A stretch of DNA of 64,000 bases from positions 620,001 to 684,000 of the forward strand of contig CAWBIT010000008.1 in assembly GCA_963789025.1 (NCBI GenBank). Direction: 5' to 3'. Below the pieces are notes generated by a model. The model did not search any database and had not been told where the DNA came from. It worked only from the letters and a program-made list of their open reading frames with translations. Below are positions 8,199 through 16,486 of this stretch, piece after piece; position 1 is the stretch's first letter, and each line of letters opens with the position of its first letter. The position numbers were made by a program, and so were the translations under genes. The stretch comes from AP-15 sp963789025. GTDB lineage: Bacteria > Pseudomonadota > Alphaproteobacteria > ATCC43930 > CGMCC-115725.

Positions 8199-8705
8199 TT
8201 GATCAAGCTCGGAATTCTCAAAGAAGACCTCGACTATCATTTAGTCCGCGCAGCGATGGTGATTATATTCCTGTTTTTTGGCTATCAGAAATGGTGGGAG
8301 TACGAAGCGCAGGTCTTGATTCCGTACATCAGTAACGGTCCGCTGATTTTTTGGATGTACCCGGCTTTCGGCATCCGGGGAGCCAGTTGGTTTTTAGGCG
8401 TCTCGGAATGGTTGATTTGCACGCTCTTGTTCTCAGGGTTCTGGAATAAGAAACTAGGCATCCTTGGGGCTCTCGGCTCATGTGCTACATTCATCAGTAC
8501 CGTCACTATTATTCCATTTATGCCGAATGGCTGGGCCGCGTCGGCCGGCGGGTTCCCAGCAATGGCTGGCAACGTTCCTTTCCTAATGAAGGACGTGGTT
8601 CTGCTTGCGGTATCATTCTATTTGCTGAAGCAGGATGTGCTGAGATTGTCAGTTTCTGCCAAGTACAAGCGCGAGGTCAGCGCCGAGGCACTCTCCCATT
8701 ACTGA
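8199..8705 (+). CDS. rclC: RclC/YkgB-like DUF417 membrane protein
   Basis: This 168-residue membrane protein has about four spans. Characteristic family segments are DYHLVRAAMVIIFLFFGYQKW near the start, GPLIFWMYPAFGIRGASWFLG, then STVTIIPFMPNGW and FLMKDVVLL. DUF417 includes E. coli RclC (YkgB), part of the reactive-chlorine resistance operon. I use the TTG at 8199 because homologous sequence begins right after it; no ATG is available before the first span. The stop is 21 bases before the flavin disulfide reductase, which matches the rclA/rclC pairing. The exact function of RclC-type proteins is not established. Confidence 0.8.
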   Translation: MIKLGILKEDLDYHLVRAAMVIIFLFFGYQKWWEYEAQVLIPYISNGPLIFWMYPAFGIRGASWFLGVSEWLICTLLFSGFWNKKLGILGALGSCATFISTVTIIPFMPNGWAASAGGFPAMAGNVPFLMKDVVLLAVSFYLLKQDVLRLSVSAKYKREVSAEALSHY

Positions 8706-8726
8706 GAACAGCGAAGGAGAAAGCTC

Positions 8727-10121
8727 ATGTCTGCAGAACAAATTGAAATCCTGATCCTGGGCAGCGGCCAAGGCGGCAAGCTGCTGGCATGGCACATGGC
8801 GCAGTCGGGGCGGCGGACTGCCGTCGTCGAGCGTCGCTGGATCGGCGGCTCCTGTCCGAATATCGCCTGCATGCCCAGCAAGAACGAGATTTGGAGCGCA
8901 AAGGTGGCACATCTGGCGCACCACGCCGGACAGTTCGGCACGGTCGCCGGTCCGGTGGAGACTGACATGGCGGCGGTCCGGCAACGCAAGCGCGACATGG
9001 TCAACCGCGAGGTCGAGCTGCATCTGCAGAACTACAAGGCGACCGGTGCCGAGTTAATCATGGGGAGCGGACGCTTTGTGGCGCCGAAAACGCTCGAGGT
9101 GCACCTCAATGACGGTGGCACACGCGTGCTGGCTGGCGACCAGGTTTTCCTCAATCTCGGATCGCACGCAGCAATTCCGCGGGTGCCCGGTCTCGAGGCC
9201 GCCCGACCGATGACCCACATCGAGGCTCTCGAACTCGACTACCTGCCGTCGCATCTAATCGTGCTCGGCGGCGGTTATGTCGGTCTCGAAATGGCGCAGG
9301 CCTATCGCCGCTTCGGCAGCCGCGTGACAGTCATCGAGACCGGGCCGCAAATCTTGGCCCGGGAGGATGCCGACGTTGCCGACGAAGTGCAGCGGATTCT
9401 CAGTGACGAAGGTATTCGGTTTTTAAATGCGGCCGAGACCCTCAGTGTAAACGGCCGATCCGGCGAGGGGGTCAGTCTTACCGTGCGCACGCCTCCTGGT
9501 GAGCAAAGGATCGAGGGCAGCGACATCCTGGTTGCGGCGGGACGCATTCCGAACACCACAGGGATCGGGCTCGAGCCAGCCGGCGTCGAACTGGACGCTC
9601 ACGGCTATATTCGCGTGAATGAGCGGCTGGAGACGAGTGCGCCCAACGTTTGGGCCATGGGCGAATGCGCCGGCAGCCCGCAGTTTACGCACGTGTCGGT
9701 CGACGACTTTCGGATCATCAGGGACAATCTGGCAGGGGGGAAGCGCAGCACGCGCGATCGCTTGGTTCCCTACTGCGTGTTCACGGACCCGCCACTCGCC
9801 CGCGTTGGACTGAGCGAGAGCGAGGCGCAACGTCAAGGTGTGGCCGCGCGCGTCGCCCGGCTGCCGATGAGCTCTGTGCTGCGGACGCAGACGACAGACG
9901 AAACACTTGGCTTCATGAAGGTTCTTGTCGCGAACGACGACCGGATTCTCGGTTTCACGATGATCGGCTCCGAAGCGGGCGAGGTCATGGCCGCGGTGCA
10001 GACGGCGATGCTGGCAAACCTGCCGTACCCGAAGTTTCGCGACGCCGTCATCGCGCATCTGACGATAGCGGAGGGATTGGGCCCGCTCTTCTCTATTGTG
10101 CCGGCCCAGCCGGCACAATAG
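8727..10121 (+). CDS. FAD-dependent pyridine nucleotide-disulfide oxidoreductase (RclA/mercuric reductase-like)
   Basis: This 464-residue enzyme has an FAD-binding GSGQGG motif at 12-17 and the redox-active disulfide Cys43-x4-Cys48 (GGSCPNIACMPSK). The NAD(P)-binding GGGYVGLEMA lies mid-protein, with a second FAD motif ending ANPVWAMGEC-like (PNVWAMGECAG). The C-terminal dimerisation domain carries HLTIAEGLG, where the His-x-x-x-x-Glu pair serves the partner's active site. The group includes mercuric reductase, dihydrolipoamide dehydrogenase and RclA. There is no N-terminal HMA domain and no C-terminal Cys pair, so mercury reduction is unlikely. With the DUF417 gene just upstream an RclA-like role in oxidant or copper stress is the best inference. 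Confidence 0.82.
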   Translation: MSAEQIEILILGSGQGGKLLAWHMAQSGRRTAVVERRWIGGSCPNIACMPSKNEIWSAKVAHLAHHAGQFGTVAGPVETDMAAVRQRKRDMVNREVELHLQNYKATGAELIMGSGRFVAPKTLEVHLNDGGTRVLAGDQVFLNLGSHAAIPRVPGLEAARPMTHIEALELDYLPSHLIVLGGGYVGLEMAQAYRRFGSRVTVIETGPQILAREDADVADEVQRILSDEGIRFLNAAETLSVNGRSGEGVSLTVRTPPGEQRIEGSDILVAAGRIPNTTGIGLEPAGVELDAHGYIRVNERLETSAPNVWAMGECAGSPQFTHVSVDDFRIIRDNLAGGKRSTRDRLVPYCVFTDPPLARVGLSESEAQRQGVAARVARLPMSSVLRTQTTDETLGFMKVLVANDDRILGFTMIGSEAGEVMAAVQTAMLANLPYPKFRDAVIAHLTIAEGLGPLFSIVPAQPAQ

Positions 10122-10167
10122 GTCATCGCGATCGTCGCCACTGGCCGCAACCTGAAAGGAAATCGCC

Positions 10168-10905
10168 ATGACCGGGAAACTTGCAGGCAAAGTCGCTGTC
10201 GTCACGGGCGGCAGCGCCGGCATTGGCCTCGGCATCGCCGAGCACTTTGCCGCGGAAGGCGCACGCGTGTTTATCACCGGCCGCCATCAATCCGAACTGA
10301 ACAAGGCAGTCACCGCGATCGGCCGCAATGCCGCAGCGATCCAGGGCGATACCTCCAACCTCGCCGACCTCGACCGCATCTACACAACCGTCAAGGCGCA
10401 AGCCGGGCATATCGACGTGCTGGCGGCGAATGCCGGGGTTTACGAATTCGCCTCGTTGGGAGAGATCACCGAGGAGCATTTCGACAGGACGTTCAACACG
10501 AACGTGCGCGGCCTCTTGTTCGCCGTGCAGAAGGCGCTGCCGCTGCTCGCCAAAGGTTCCTCGGTGATCCTGACCGGCTCGATGGTGTCGATCAAAGGCT
10601 TCCCTGCCTGCTCGGTGTACAACGCGTCAAAGGCCGCAATACGCTCGTTCGCGCGCGGCTGGATTGTCGACCTCAAAGGACGCGACATCCGGGTCAACGT
10701 GTTGAGCCCCGGCTACACGGCGACTCCCGGCCTCTCTCATTTCATGACTGACGAGCAAAAGGCCGAGGCCATTGCATCAGTTCCGCTCGGCCGGATCGGC
10801 ACGCCGGACGATCTCGGCAAGGCGGCGGTGTTCCTGGCTTCCGACGATAGCGGCTACGTCAATGGCATCGAGCTGTTTGTGGATGGCGGTGCGGCTCAAA
10901 TCTGA
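10168..10905 (+). CDS. Short-chain dehydrogenase/reductase
   Basis: This 245-residue classical SDR has the cofactor motif TGGSAGIG (13-20), NAG (88-90), and catalytic Ser138, Tyr151 and Lys155 (SVYNASK). GGAAA precedes the ATG. It lies 46 bases downstream of the disulfide reductase on the same strand and probably belongs to the same stress operon. The Arg at 39 after the second strand (TGRH) suggests NADPH use. The substrate is unknown. Confidence 0.88.
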   Translation: MTGKLAGKVAVVTGGSAGIGLGIAEHFAAEGARVFITGRHQSELNKAVTAIGRNAAAIQGDTSNLADLDRIYTTVKAQAGHIDVLAANAGVYEFASLGEITEEHFDRTFNTNVRGLLFAVQKALPLLAKGSSVILTGSMVSIKGFPACSVYNASKAAIRSFARGWIVDLKGRDIRVNVLSPGYTATPGLSHFMTDEQKAEAIASVPLGRIGTPDDLGKAAVFLASDDSGYVNGIELFVDGGAAQI

Positions 10906-11007
10906 TTGTCGAGCAGCTCCTGCCGTTGCTTGTGTGATGCCCAGGATGGCGCAATTGCGGTATGGTGGGCGAAGTTCGGGGAATTCGCGCCGAGGGATAG
11001 GGGCACG

Positions 11008-12388
11008 TTGGCATCGTCCGGGTCTTCGCTGCGCATCCTGTGCCCCAACGGGCATCTCGGCTTTGCGCCGATCAAGACGGCGAGCTTTCAGATCGGGCTC
11101 GACTGCGCGCCCGACCTGATCTGCGCCGATTCCGGGTCGTGCGATGTCGGTCCGGGGCCGCTCGGCGCGGACGTGTCGTCGAGCCCGGTGCAGTGGCAGA
11201 GGCACGATCTCGAGCACATGCTGCTGGGGGCACACCGGCTCGGCGTGCCGGTGATCGTCGGCTCGGCCGCCGACACCGGCAGCAATAGCGGGGTCGACCG
11301 GTTCGTCGGCATCATCAAGGACCTCGCCCGCGAGCATCGCCTGCCGCGGTTTCGCATCGGTTATTTCTATTCGGAAGTCGGTAAGGACCATCTACGCCGC
11401 AAAATCGCGGCGGGCGACCTAATCACAGGGCTCGACGGACGGCCACCGCTCGACCTGGCGACCCTCGGCGCTACCGACCGCGTCGTGGCCATGGCCGGCG
11501 TGCGCCCTTACATCGAGTTGCTCGACCGGGGTGCCGATGTGATCATTGGCGGCCGCAGCAGCGACTGCGCGATCTTTGCCGCGCCAGCGATACGCCGGGG
11601 ACTTCCGGAAGGGCTCGCGTACTTCGCCGGCAAGGTGCTCGAATGCGCATCGTTTTGCGCCGAGCCCTATGCCGGCAAGGAATCGGTGCTGGGCGAGATC
11701 ACGATGGAGGACTTCAAGGTGACCGCGCTGTGCCCGGAGCAGCGCTGCACGATCGCTTCGGTCGCGGCCCATACGATGCATGAGCGGCCCAGCCCGTTTT
11801 ATGAATATTTCCTCGGCGGCCATATCGATATGAGAGAGTGCCGCTACGAGCAATCTGACGAGCGCACCACCCGCGTCACCGGGCCGAAATATGTTCCGGC
11901 CATGGAGTTGCGCCAAGCTCGAAGGCGCCGGCAAGCTCGGCGAGCGTTTTATCGGCATGGTCGGGGTGCGCGACCCTTACACGATCGAGAATATCGACGC
12001 GGTCATCGCCTGGGCCCGGCAACAGGCAGCCGAGCGCTTCGGTTCGGCGGGTTACGAATTGCACTACACCGTCTATGGCCGCGACGCCATCCTCGGAGCG
12101 CTCGAACCGCTGAGGCGTTCGCCTGGCCACGAATTGTGCGTCGTCGTGCAGGCGATCGCGCCGACGCGGGAGATGGCCGAGGAAGTGTGCATGACCGGCA
12201 CCCGCCAGATGTTCTATGCGCGGCTGCCGGCGGTGAAGGGCACCGCCGGCGGGGTCGCCTTTCTGCTCGACGAGGTGATGCCGGCGAGCCCGGCCTATCG
12301 CTGGACGGTCAACCACACGGTGCGCCTCGACGACCCGCTCGAATTGTTTCCGACCTTCATCACCGAGCCGGCGTGTGAGATGTTGTGA
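11008..12388 (+). pseudogene. AtuA-like DUF1446 protein, frameshifted
   Basis: The N-terminal part (from TTG 11008, preceded by AGGGG) reads LRILCPNGHLGFAP, then ADTGSNSGVDRF and IIGGRSSDCAIFAAPA, typical of DUF1446/AtuA-like proteins linked to acyclic terpene or acyl-CoA catabolism. At about 11900, after GPKYVPA, the frame is lost. The remainder (KLEGAGKLGERFIGMVGVRDPY to the TGA at 12386-12388) continues in the next frame. The span is 3n+1 bases, consistent with one small indel, probably loss of two bases in a GCGCCATGG-like site. It could be a real mutation or a sequencing error. The DUF4387 partner follows at 12568. Confidence 0.8.
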
Positions 12389-12406
12389 GAGCGTGCCCAT
12401 CGGACG

Positions 12407-12528
12407 GTTATTCCGGGGCGCGGGCGCAGCCCGAGAACCCGGAAACCATGCACACGGCCGTTTTCAATTCTCGCAGGCCCGTGTTCATGGTTTCCGGGCC
12501 TGCCCCCTTGGGGGCATCCCAGAATGAC
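12407..12528. repeat. Extragenic palindromic repeat, copy 2 (MITE-like)
   Basis: This has the same plan as 7728-7851: GTTATTCCGG at the left (12407-12416) and an imperfect inverse CCAGAATGAC at the right (12519-12528). Inside are GCGCGGGCGCAGCCCGAGAACCCGG-like sequence and a second CCCCCTTGGGGG hairpin. It shares GTGTTCATGGTTTCCGGGCC with copy 1. The termini have drifted by one base each, so it looks older. It sits between the AtuA-like gene and its DUF4387 partner. Confidence 0.85.
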
Positions 12529-12567
12529 ATGCCTTTGGTGCCGACTTCGAACTAACCGCGGCCTGCT

Positions 12568-12894
12568 ATGACAACGCGCAAGCTCTCCGAGATCGCGAAG
12601 ACGATCCGCAGCAAGAATGCCGGGGTCGACAAGATCACGTTCGACGTGATCTTCGCCGAGCGCGCCGACTACGATCTCGTCCGCCGCAGCGGCGTGCTGT
12701 CGCGGGCCGCGGTGTGCCGGATCTTTGGCATTCCGGAGAGCCGGATCACCGATTATGTCGAGTTCAACCCCGCATTGGCTATCAAGTTCACGATCCTGCG
12801 GTCGATCACCAGCGGCAGCCCGGGCGACGCCGACATTTTCGGCAGCCAGCAATACGGCCCGTTGATGGAGATCGCGGTTCCGACGGGGTGCTGA
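12568..12894 (+). CDS. DUF4387 family protein
   Basis: This 108-residue protein matches the small DUF4387 family: KLSEIAKTIRSKNAGVDKITFDVIF at 5-29, ILRSITSGSPGDADIFGSQQYGPLM near the end. Genes of this family are usually found immediately after an AtuA-like DUF1446 gene, sometimes fused to it, and are thought to be its second subunit. Here the pair is split by a 122-base palindromic repeat, and the partner is frameshifted. This protein itself looks intact. Confidence 0.82.
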   Translation: MTTRKLSEIAKTIRSKNAGVDKITFDVIFAERADYDLVRRSGVLSRAAVCRIFGIPESRITDYVEFNPALAIKFTILRSITSGSPGDADIFGSQQYGPLMEIAVPTGC

Positions 12895-12900
12895 TGACGC

Positions 12901-13330
12901 TCACCCGCGCTCGGCCATCATTCGCTTGGTATTGGAAATCGCACGCGCCGGGTTGAGCCCTTTCGGGCAGGTCTTGGTGCAGTTCATGATGGTGTGGCAG
13001 CGATAAAGCCGGAACGGGTCTTCGAGCCGGTCGAGGCGCTCGCCGGTGCGCTGGTCTCGGCTGTCTGCGAGCCAGCGATAGGATTGCAATAAGATCGACG
13101 GGCCGAGATAGCGGTCCTGGTTCCCACCAGTAGCTCGGGCAGCAGAAGCAGAGAATGCACTCCCACAATCCGTCGAGTTGCGCGCGTTCCTCTGGCGACT
13201 GGTGACGCTCGCGGTCCGGGGGCGGCTGGTCGGTCTGCAGCCAAGGCTCGATCAGCTCGTACTGCGCATACAATCCGGTGAGGTCGGGAACGAGGTCCTT
13301 CAGGCCCCGCGGTTGATCTGAGATCTCGCC
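12901..13330 (-). pseudogene. Succinate dehydrogenase iron-sulfur subunit (SdhB) remnant
   Basis: Reading the minus strand, LKDLVPDLTGLYAQYELIEPW is followed by DGLWECILCFCC then PSYWW, and after a frame change LLQSYRWLADSRDQRTGERL and CHTIMNCTKTCPKGLNPARAI. This is the C-terminal half of SdhB in correct order. Three defects show: the N-terminal [2Fe-2S] domain is absent, four residues (STSC, with one cluster Cys) are missing after CFCC, and one extra base near 13123 shifts the frame. It is a dead second copy; a functional sdhB should exist elsewhere. The 219 bases between it and the next gene hold nothing else recognised. Confidence 0.88.
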
Positions 13331-13549
13331 GGCATTCGAAACGTCGTGACTGCCCGCAGGATGGATCGCCGTTCACGCCAATTTATCCCGGGTCACCGGT
13401 AACCGAAGTAAAGCGTCGTTAAACGTCGTAAATCAATAGCCGCCGCCTTCGCCTTCCGCCCCGCCGAAGGGCGGCTCGCCCAAAATCTGCTTGCCAAACA
13501 TGATCATGTTTTGTTCTATTATGCGCAGGGACGATGAACCTCCGAGGAG

Positions 13550-13987
13550 ATGACGATGAAGAAATGGACGCTCCCAGCCGCCGCGGCGGTCCTGCTCGCA
13601 ATGGCATGGTCGCACTGGCCGGCGGTTGCGCAACGAGCGACCGAACCCGCTGCGGCGGGCGAGATGATCACCTTCGACCAGTACCGCGACTTCCGCGCGC
13701 GCGACCTGCAGCAGCGCCAGGCGCGGCTCGCGCGTCAGCTGGCCGACCCCGGCCTTTCCGCTGCGGAGAAAGCGAGCATCGAGCGGCGCAAGGCCTATTA
13801 CGATCGGTTGGCGGCGATGCCGGCCGAGGAGCGCGACCAGCTCTATCGCGAGCGGTTCGACCAAATCGACAGCAACCACGACGGCAAGCTCGATCCGGAG
13901 GAACGGGCCGCGTGGCGCGAGAAGCAGCGGGAAGTCTATCGCCAGCAATCCGCCGACCGCGCCCGGCCGGCCGACCAGCAGCCTTGA
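13550..13987 (+). CDS. Exported EF-hand protein
   Basis: This 145-residue protein has a signal peptide (about 1-28, ending AVAQ), a long charged helical middle rich in Arg, Gln and Glu, and one EF-hand loop at 107-118 (DSNHDGKLDPEE) with the canonical acidic positions. A GAGGAG ribosome-binding site lies just before the ATG. A second ATG two codons later gives an equally plausible start. It probably binds calcium in the periplasm; no partner is evident. Small EfhP/CasA-like proteins of this design are common in alphaproteobacteria. Confidence 0.8.
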   Translation: MTMKKWTLPAAAAVLLAMAWSHWPAVAQRATEPAAAGEMITFDQYRDFRARDLQQRQARLARQLADPGLSAAEKASIERRKAYYDRLAAMPAEERDQLYRERFDQIDSNHDGKLDPEERAAWREKQREVYRQQSADRARPADQQP

Positions 13988-14097
13988 TCGCGCGGCTCCT
14001 GCCGGAGCGCCTTTAGGGTCCTCCGCGACGAGCGAATTGACGCTCGTGGCGGTCGGCTCTTAGCTTGGGCCCGTTCCATTCACAGGAGGTGTGAGCG

Positions 14098-14490
14098 ATG
14101 GCCAAGATCGAGCAATATGCTGCGCGCGGGGTCTGGGATCCGCCGACCTATTCGCAGGCCGTCAAGGTGACCGGCGCGGAGACCGTCCTCTATATCGCGG
14201 GCCAGGTGGCCTACGGCGACAACGGCAGTGCCGCGCATGCCGGCGATTTCAAGGCGCAGGCGCGAGCGGCCCTGCAGGCGGTGAAAGCCCAGGTCGAGGC
14301 CGGCGGGGGCACGATGGCAAATATCGTCAAGGTCAACACCTATCTGATCGACATTCGTCATCGCGCCGACTACGCGGCCATACGCGAGGAATTCTTCGGC
14401 AAGAAAATGCCGGCCTCGACCCTGGTGGCCGTCGCGGCATTGGCACAGCCCGAGTTTCTGATCGAGATCGAAGCGATCGCAGTGATCTAG
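14098..14490 (+). CDS. RidA family protein lacking the catalytic Arg
   Basis: This 130-residue member of the RidA/YjgF/UK114 family is preceded by AGGAGGTG. The trimer-fold segments are AVKVTGAETVLYIAGQVAY and MANIVKVNTYLIDI, ending FLIEIEAIAVI. In active imine deaminases the motif near here is P-A-R-S, with the Arg that holds the substrate carboxylate. In this protein the same place reads PAST, with Ser107 instead. It is therefore more likely a Rid subfamily member with another activity or a binding role. Confidence 0.85.
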   Translation: MAKIEQYAARGVWDPPTYSQAVKVTGAETVLYIAGQVAYGDNGSAAHAGDFKAQARAALQAVKAQVEAGGGTMANIVKVNTYLIDIRHRADYAAIREEFFGKKMPASTLVAVAALAQPEFLIEIEAIAVI

Positions 14491-14531
14491 ACCTCGGCAA
14501 GCCGGACGCCGTCCTCTCGCCTAAGAGGGCG

Positions 14532-14675
14532 TTAAGATTTGCGCCTTTTGCGGTTGTTCTGACGATACTGCTCGCCGGGTGCGGACCGGGGGCCGGGAAT
14601 GCCATCCTCGGACCAGATCCGGGCGGCGGCTTCTCTTGTCCCCACAACGCCTTCGAAGGCTGCGCAAACCCATAG
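14532..14675 (+). pseudogene. Small lipoprotein reading frame without a normal start codon
   Basis: In the frame ending at TAG 14673-14675 the sequence reads RFAPFAVVLTILLAGCG and ends FSCPHNAFEGCANP. LLAGC is a good lipobox with a hydrophobic stretch before it. The expected start lies at TTA 14532 or nearby, but no ATG, GTG or TTG is in frame between the RidA stop and the lipobox. It is either a damaged gene or one using a non-standard start. It lies just before the convergent MFS gene end. Confidence 0.35.
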
Positions 14676-14684
14676 TTTGCGTTG

Positions 14685-15975
14685 TTAGTGGGCCCCCTCC
14701 GGGATGGCGCCGCGCTCGAGCGCCGGGTTGTGCCCGAGGATCAGCATGAGGATGGCCGACAAGAACGGGAAGAACGCGACCGCCAAAAGGCCGGCAGTGA
14801 AGCCGCCGGTTGCATCCTTCAGGTAGCCCATAACGTAGGGGGCGGCAAATCCGGCGAGATTGCCGATCGAATTGATCAGGGCAATGCCGCCGGCCGCGGC
14901 GGTGCCGCTGAGCAACGCGGTCGGCAGTGTCCAGAACAACGGTGCGATCGCGAAGAGACCGACCGCACAGGTCGAGAGCACCGCCATCTTCTGCACCGGG
15001 TCCGGAAAATAGGTCGACAGCGCGAGGCCGCCCGCGGTGACCAGGAAGGCCAGGGCCGTGTTCCATTTCCGCTCGCCCATCCGGTCCGAGAGGAGGGGCC
15101 ACAGAAATACCGCGACCGCGCCGATCACATAGGGGACCGCGGTGATCAGCCCGGTCTGGAAATTGGTGACGCCAAAATTCTTGACGATCGTCGGCAGCCA
15201 AAAGCTCAAGGCGTAGCTGGCTGCGGCAGTGCCGAAATAGACCAGACTCAGCGCCCAGTACGCGAGGGTGGGCCAATGCCTGCCAGAGCGTGTGTCTTGC
15301 GTGAGCCTCGCGTACCATTCGCTCGCGGCGCAAGCGGTCGATCAGCCAGTCGCGCTCATCGGCGGCGAGCCAATGCGCCTTTGCCGGACCGTCGGTCAGG
15401 TAAAACATCACGACAAGGCCAAGCAAAACCGTCGGGAGGCCCTCGCAAATGAACAGCCACTGCCAACCCTTGAGGCCCCAGATCCCGTCCATTCCGAGGA
15501 TCAAGCCGGATAACGGGGCGCCGATCACCGTCGAGATCGGGATCGCCGCCATGAAGCGGCCGACCATGCGAGCGCGATAATGCGACGGGAACCAATAGGT
15601 CAGAAACAGAATGATCCCCGGGAAGAAGCCGGCCTCGGCCGCGCCGAGCAGGAAGCGGATGACGAGAAAGCTCCATCCGTTCCAGATCAGCGCCATCGCG
15701 GCCGACAAGAGGCCCCAGGTCACCATGATCCGGGCGATCCACAGCCGCGCCCCGAACCGCTCGAGTGCCAAATTGCTCGGCACTTCGAAGAAGAAATACC
15801 CGAAGAAGAAGATGCCGGCGCCCCAACCGAACATCGTCGCGGTGAACCCGAGATCCTTGTTCATCTCGAGCGCGGCGAAGCCGACATTGACGCGATCGAG
15901 GAAGCAGACAAAGTAGCAGAGCGCCACGAACGGCACGATCTGCCAGCTGACCCTGCTGATGACCCGCGCTTCCAT
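14685..15975 (-). pseudogene. MFS transporter (ACS-like anion/cation symporter), frameshifted
   Basis: The N-terminal six spans are intact: CYFVCFLDRVNVGFAALEM in span 1, then FFFGYFFFEVPSNLALERFG, and LLGAAEAGFFPGIILFLTYW. After ALAHPRV the frame changes: one extra base near 15258 separates it from WALSLVYFGTAAASYALSFW, which continues to GAIPEGAH in the other frame. The total span would give about 430 residues, normal for ACS-family symporters that carry organic anions such as tartrate or phthalate. A single indel therefore explains the break. It may be a genuine pseudogene or a sequence error. Confidence 0.85.
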
Positions 15976-16160
15976 GGTTTCCTCCCGGATGGCGGCGCCC
16001 CTTACCGCGCAGCATCATCGTGACCCGGCGATCCTGCCGCGGGTCCGGATCAAAGGAAAGGCCTGATGCCAGCGCCCCCGGCCAGCTGGCGCGCTATTCA
16101 CCGCGATCTCGCACGACCCGGAAGACGGCCTCTTATGAAATGTGAGGTTGCTTCGCAAGA

Positions 16161-16424
16161 TCAGCCGAGATCGGGATCCCCCGCCCCGCCGATCGGCGCC
16201 TCCAGCGTGATCGGTTGCTTGGCTATATTCAAGACTTTGCGTACCTTTTCGAGCGGCATCGCCAATTTTTCGGCGAGTTCCTCGGGGGTCGGCTCCCGGC
16301 CGATCTCGGTCAGCATCTGGCGCGAGGTCCGCACCAGCCGGTTGATCGTCTCGATCATGTGCTCGGGGACTCTGATCGTGCGATCGCCAACTTCTTCGCG
16401 CTCGGCCATTTCTCGGTCTCCCAA
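16161..16424 (-). pseudogene. RpoD (sigma-70) region 3 fragment
   Basis: This 87-codon frame contains VPEHMIETINRLVRTSRQ and EIGREPTPEELAEKLAMP, followed by EKVRKVLNIAKQPITLEAPI. This is nearly unchanged from alphaproteobacterial housekeeping sigma factor between the end of region 2.4 and region 3. Region 2 upstream (the core-binding and -10 parts) and region 4 are missing, and both edges dissolve into unrelated sequence. It cannot act as a sigma factor. It is best read as a fragment of a duplicated rpoD. Confidence 0.82.
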
Positions 16425-16486
16425 AGTGATGTCACCGGTAACGTGATACGCTGCCAGCCGCTACTCAAGCCGGGATCCGCATCGGA

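Noticed and set aside
8727..10121. Mercuric reductase with a mer operon
   Set aside because: No HMA domain, no C-terminal Cys pair and no merR, merT or merP nearby.
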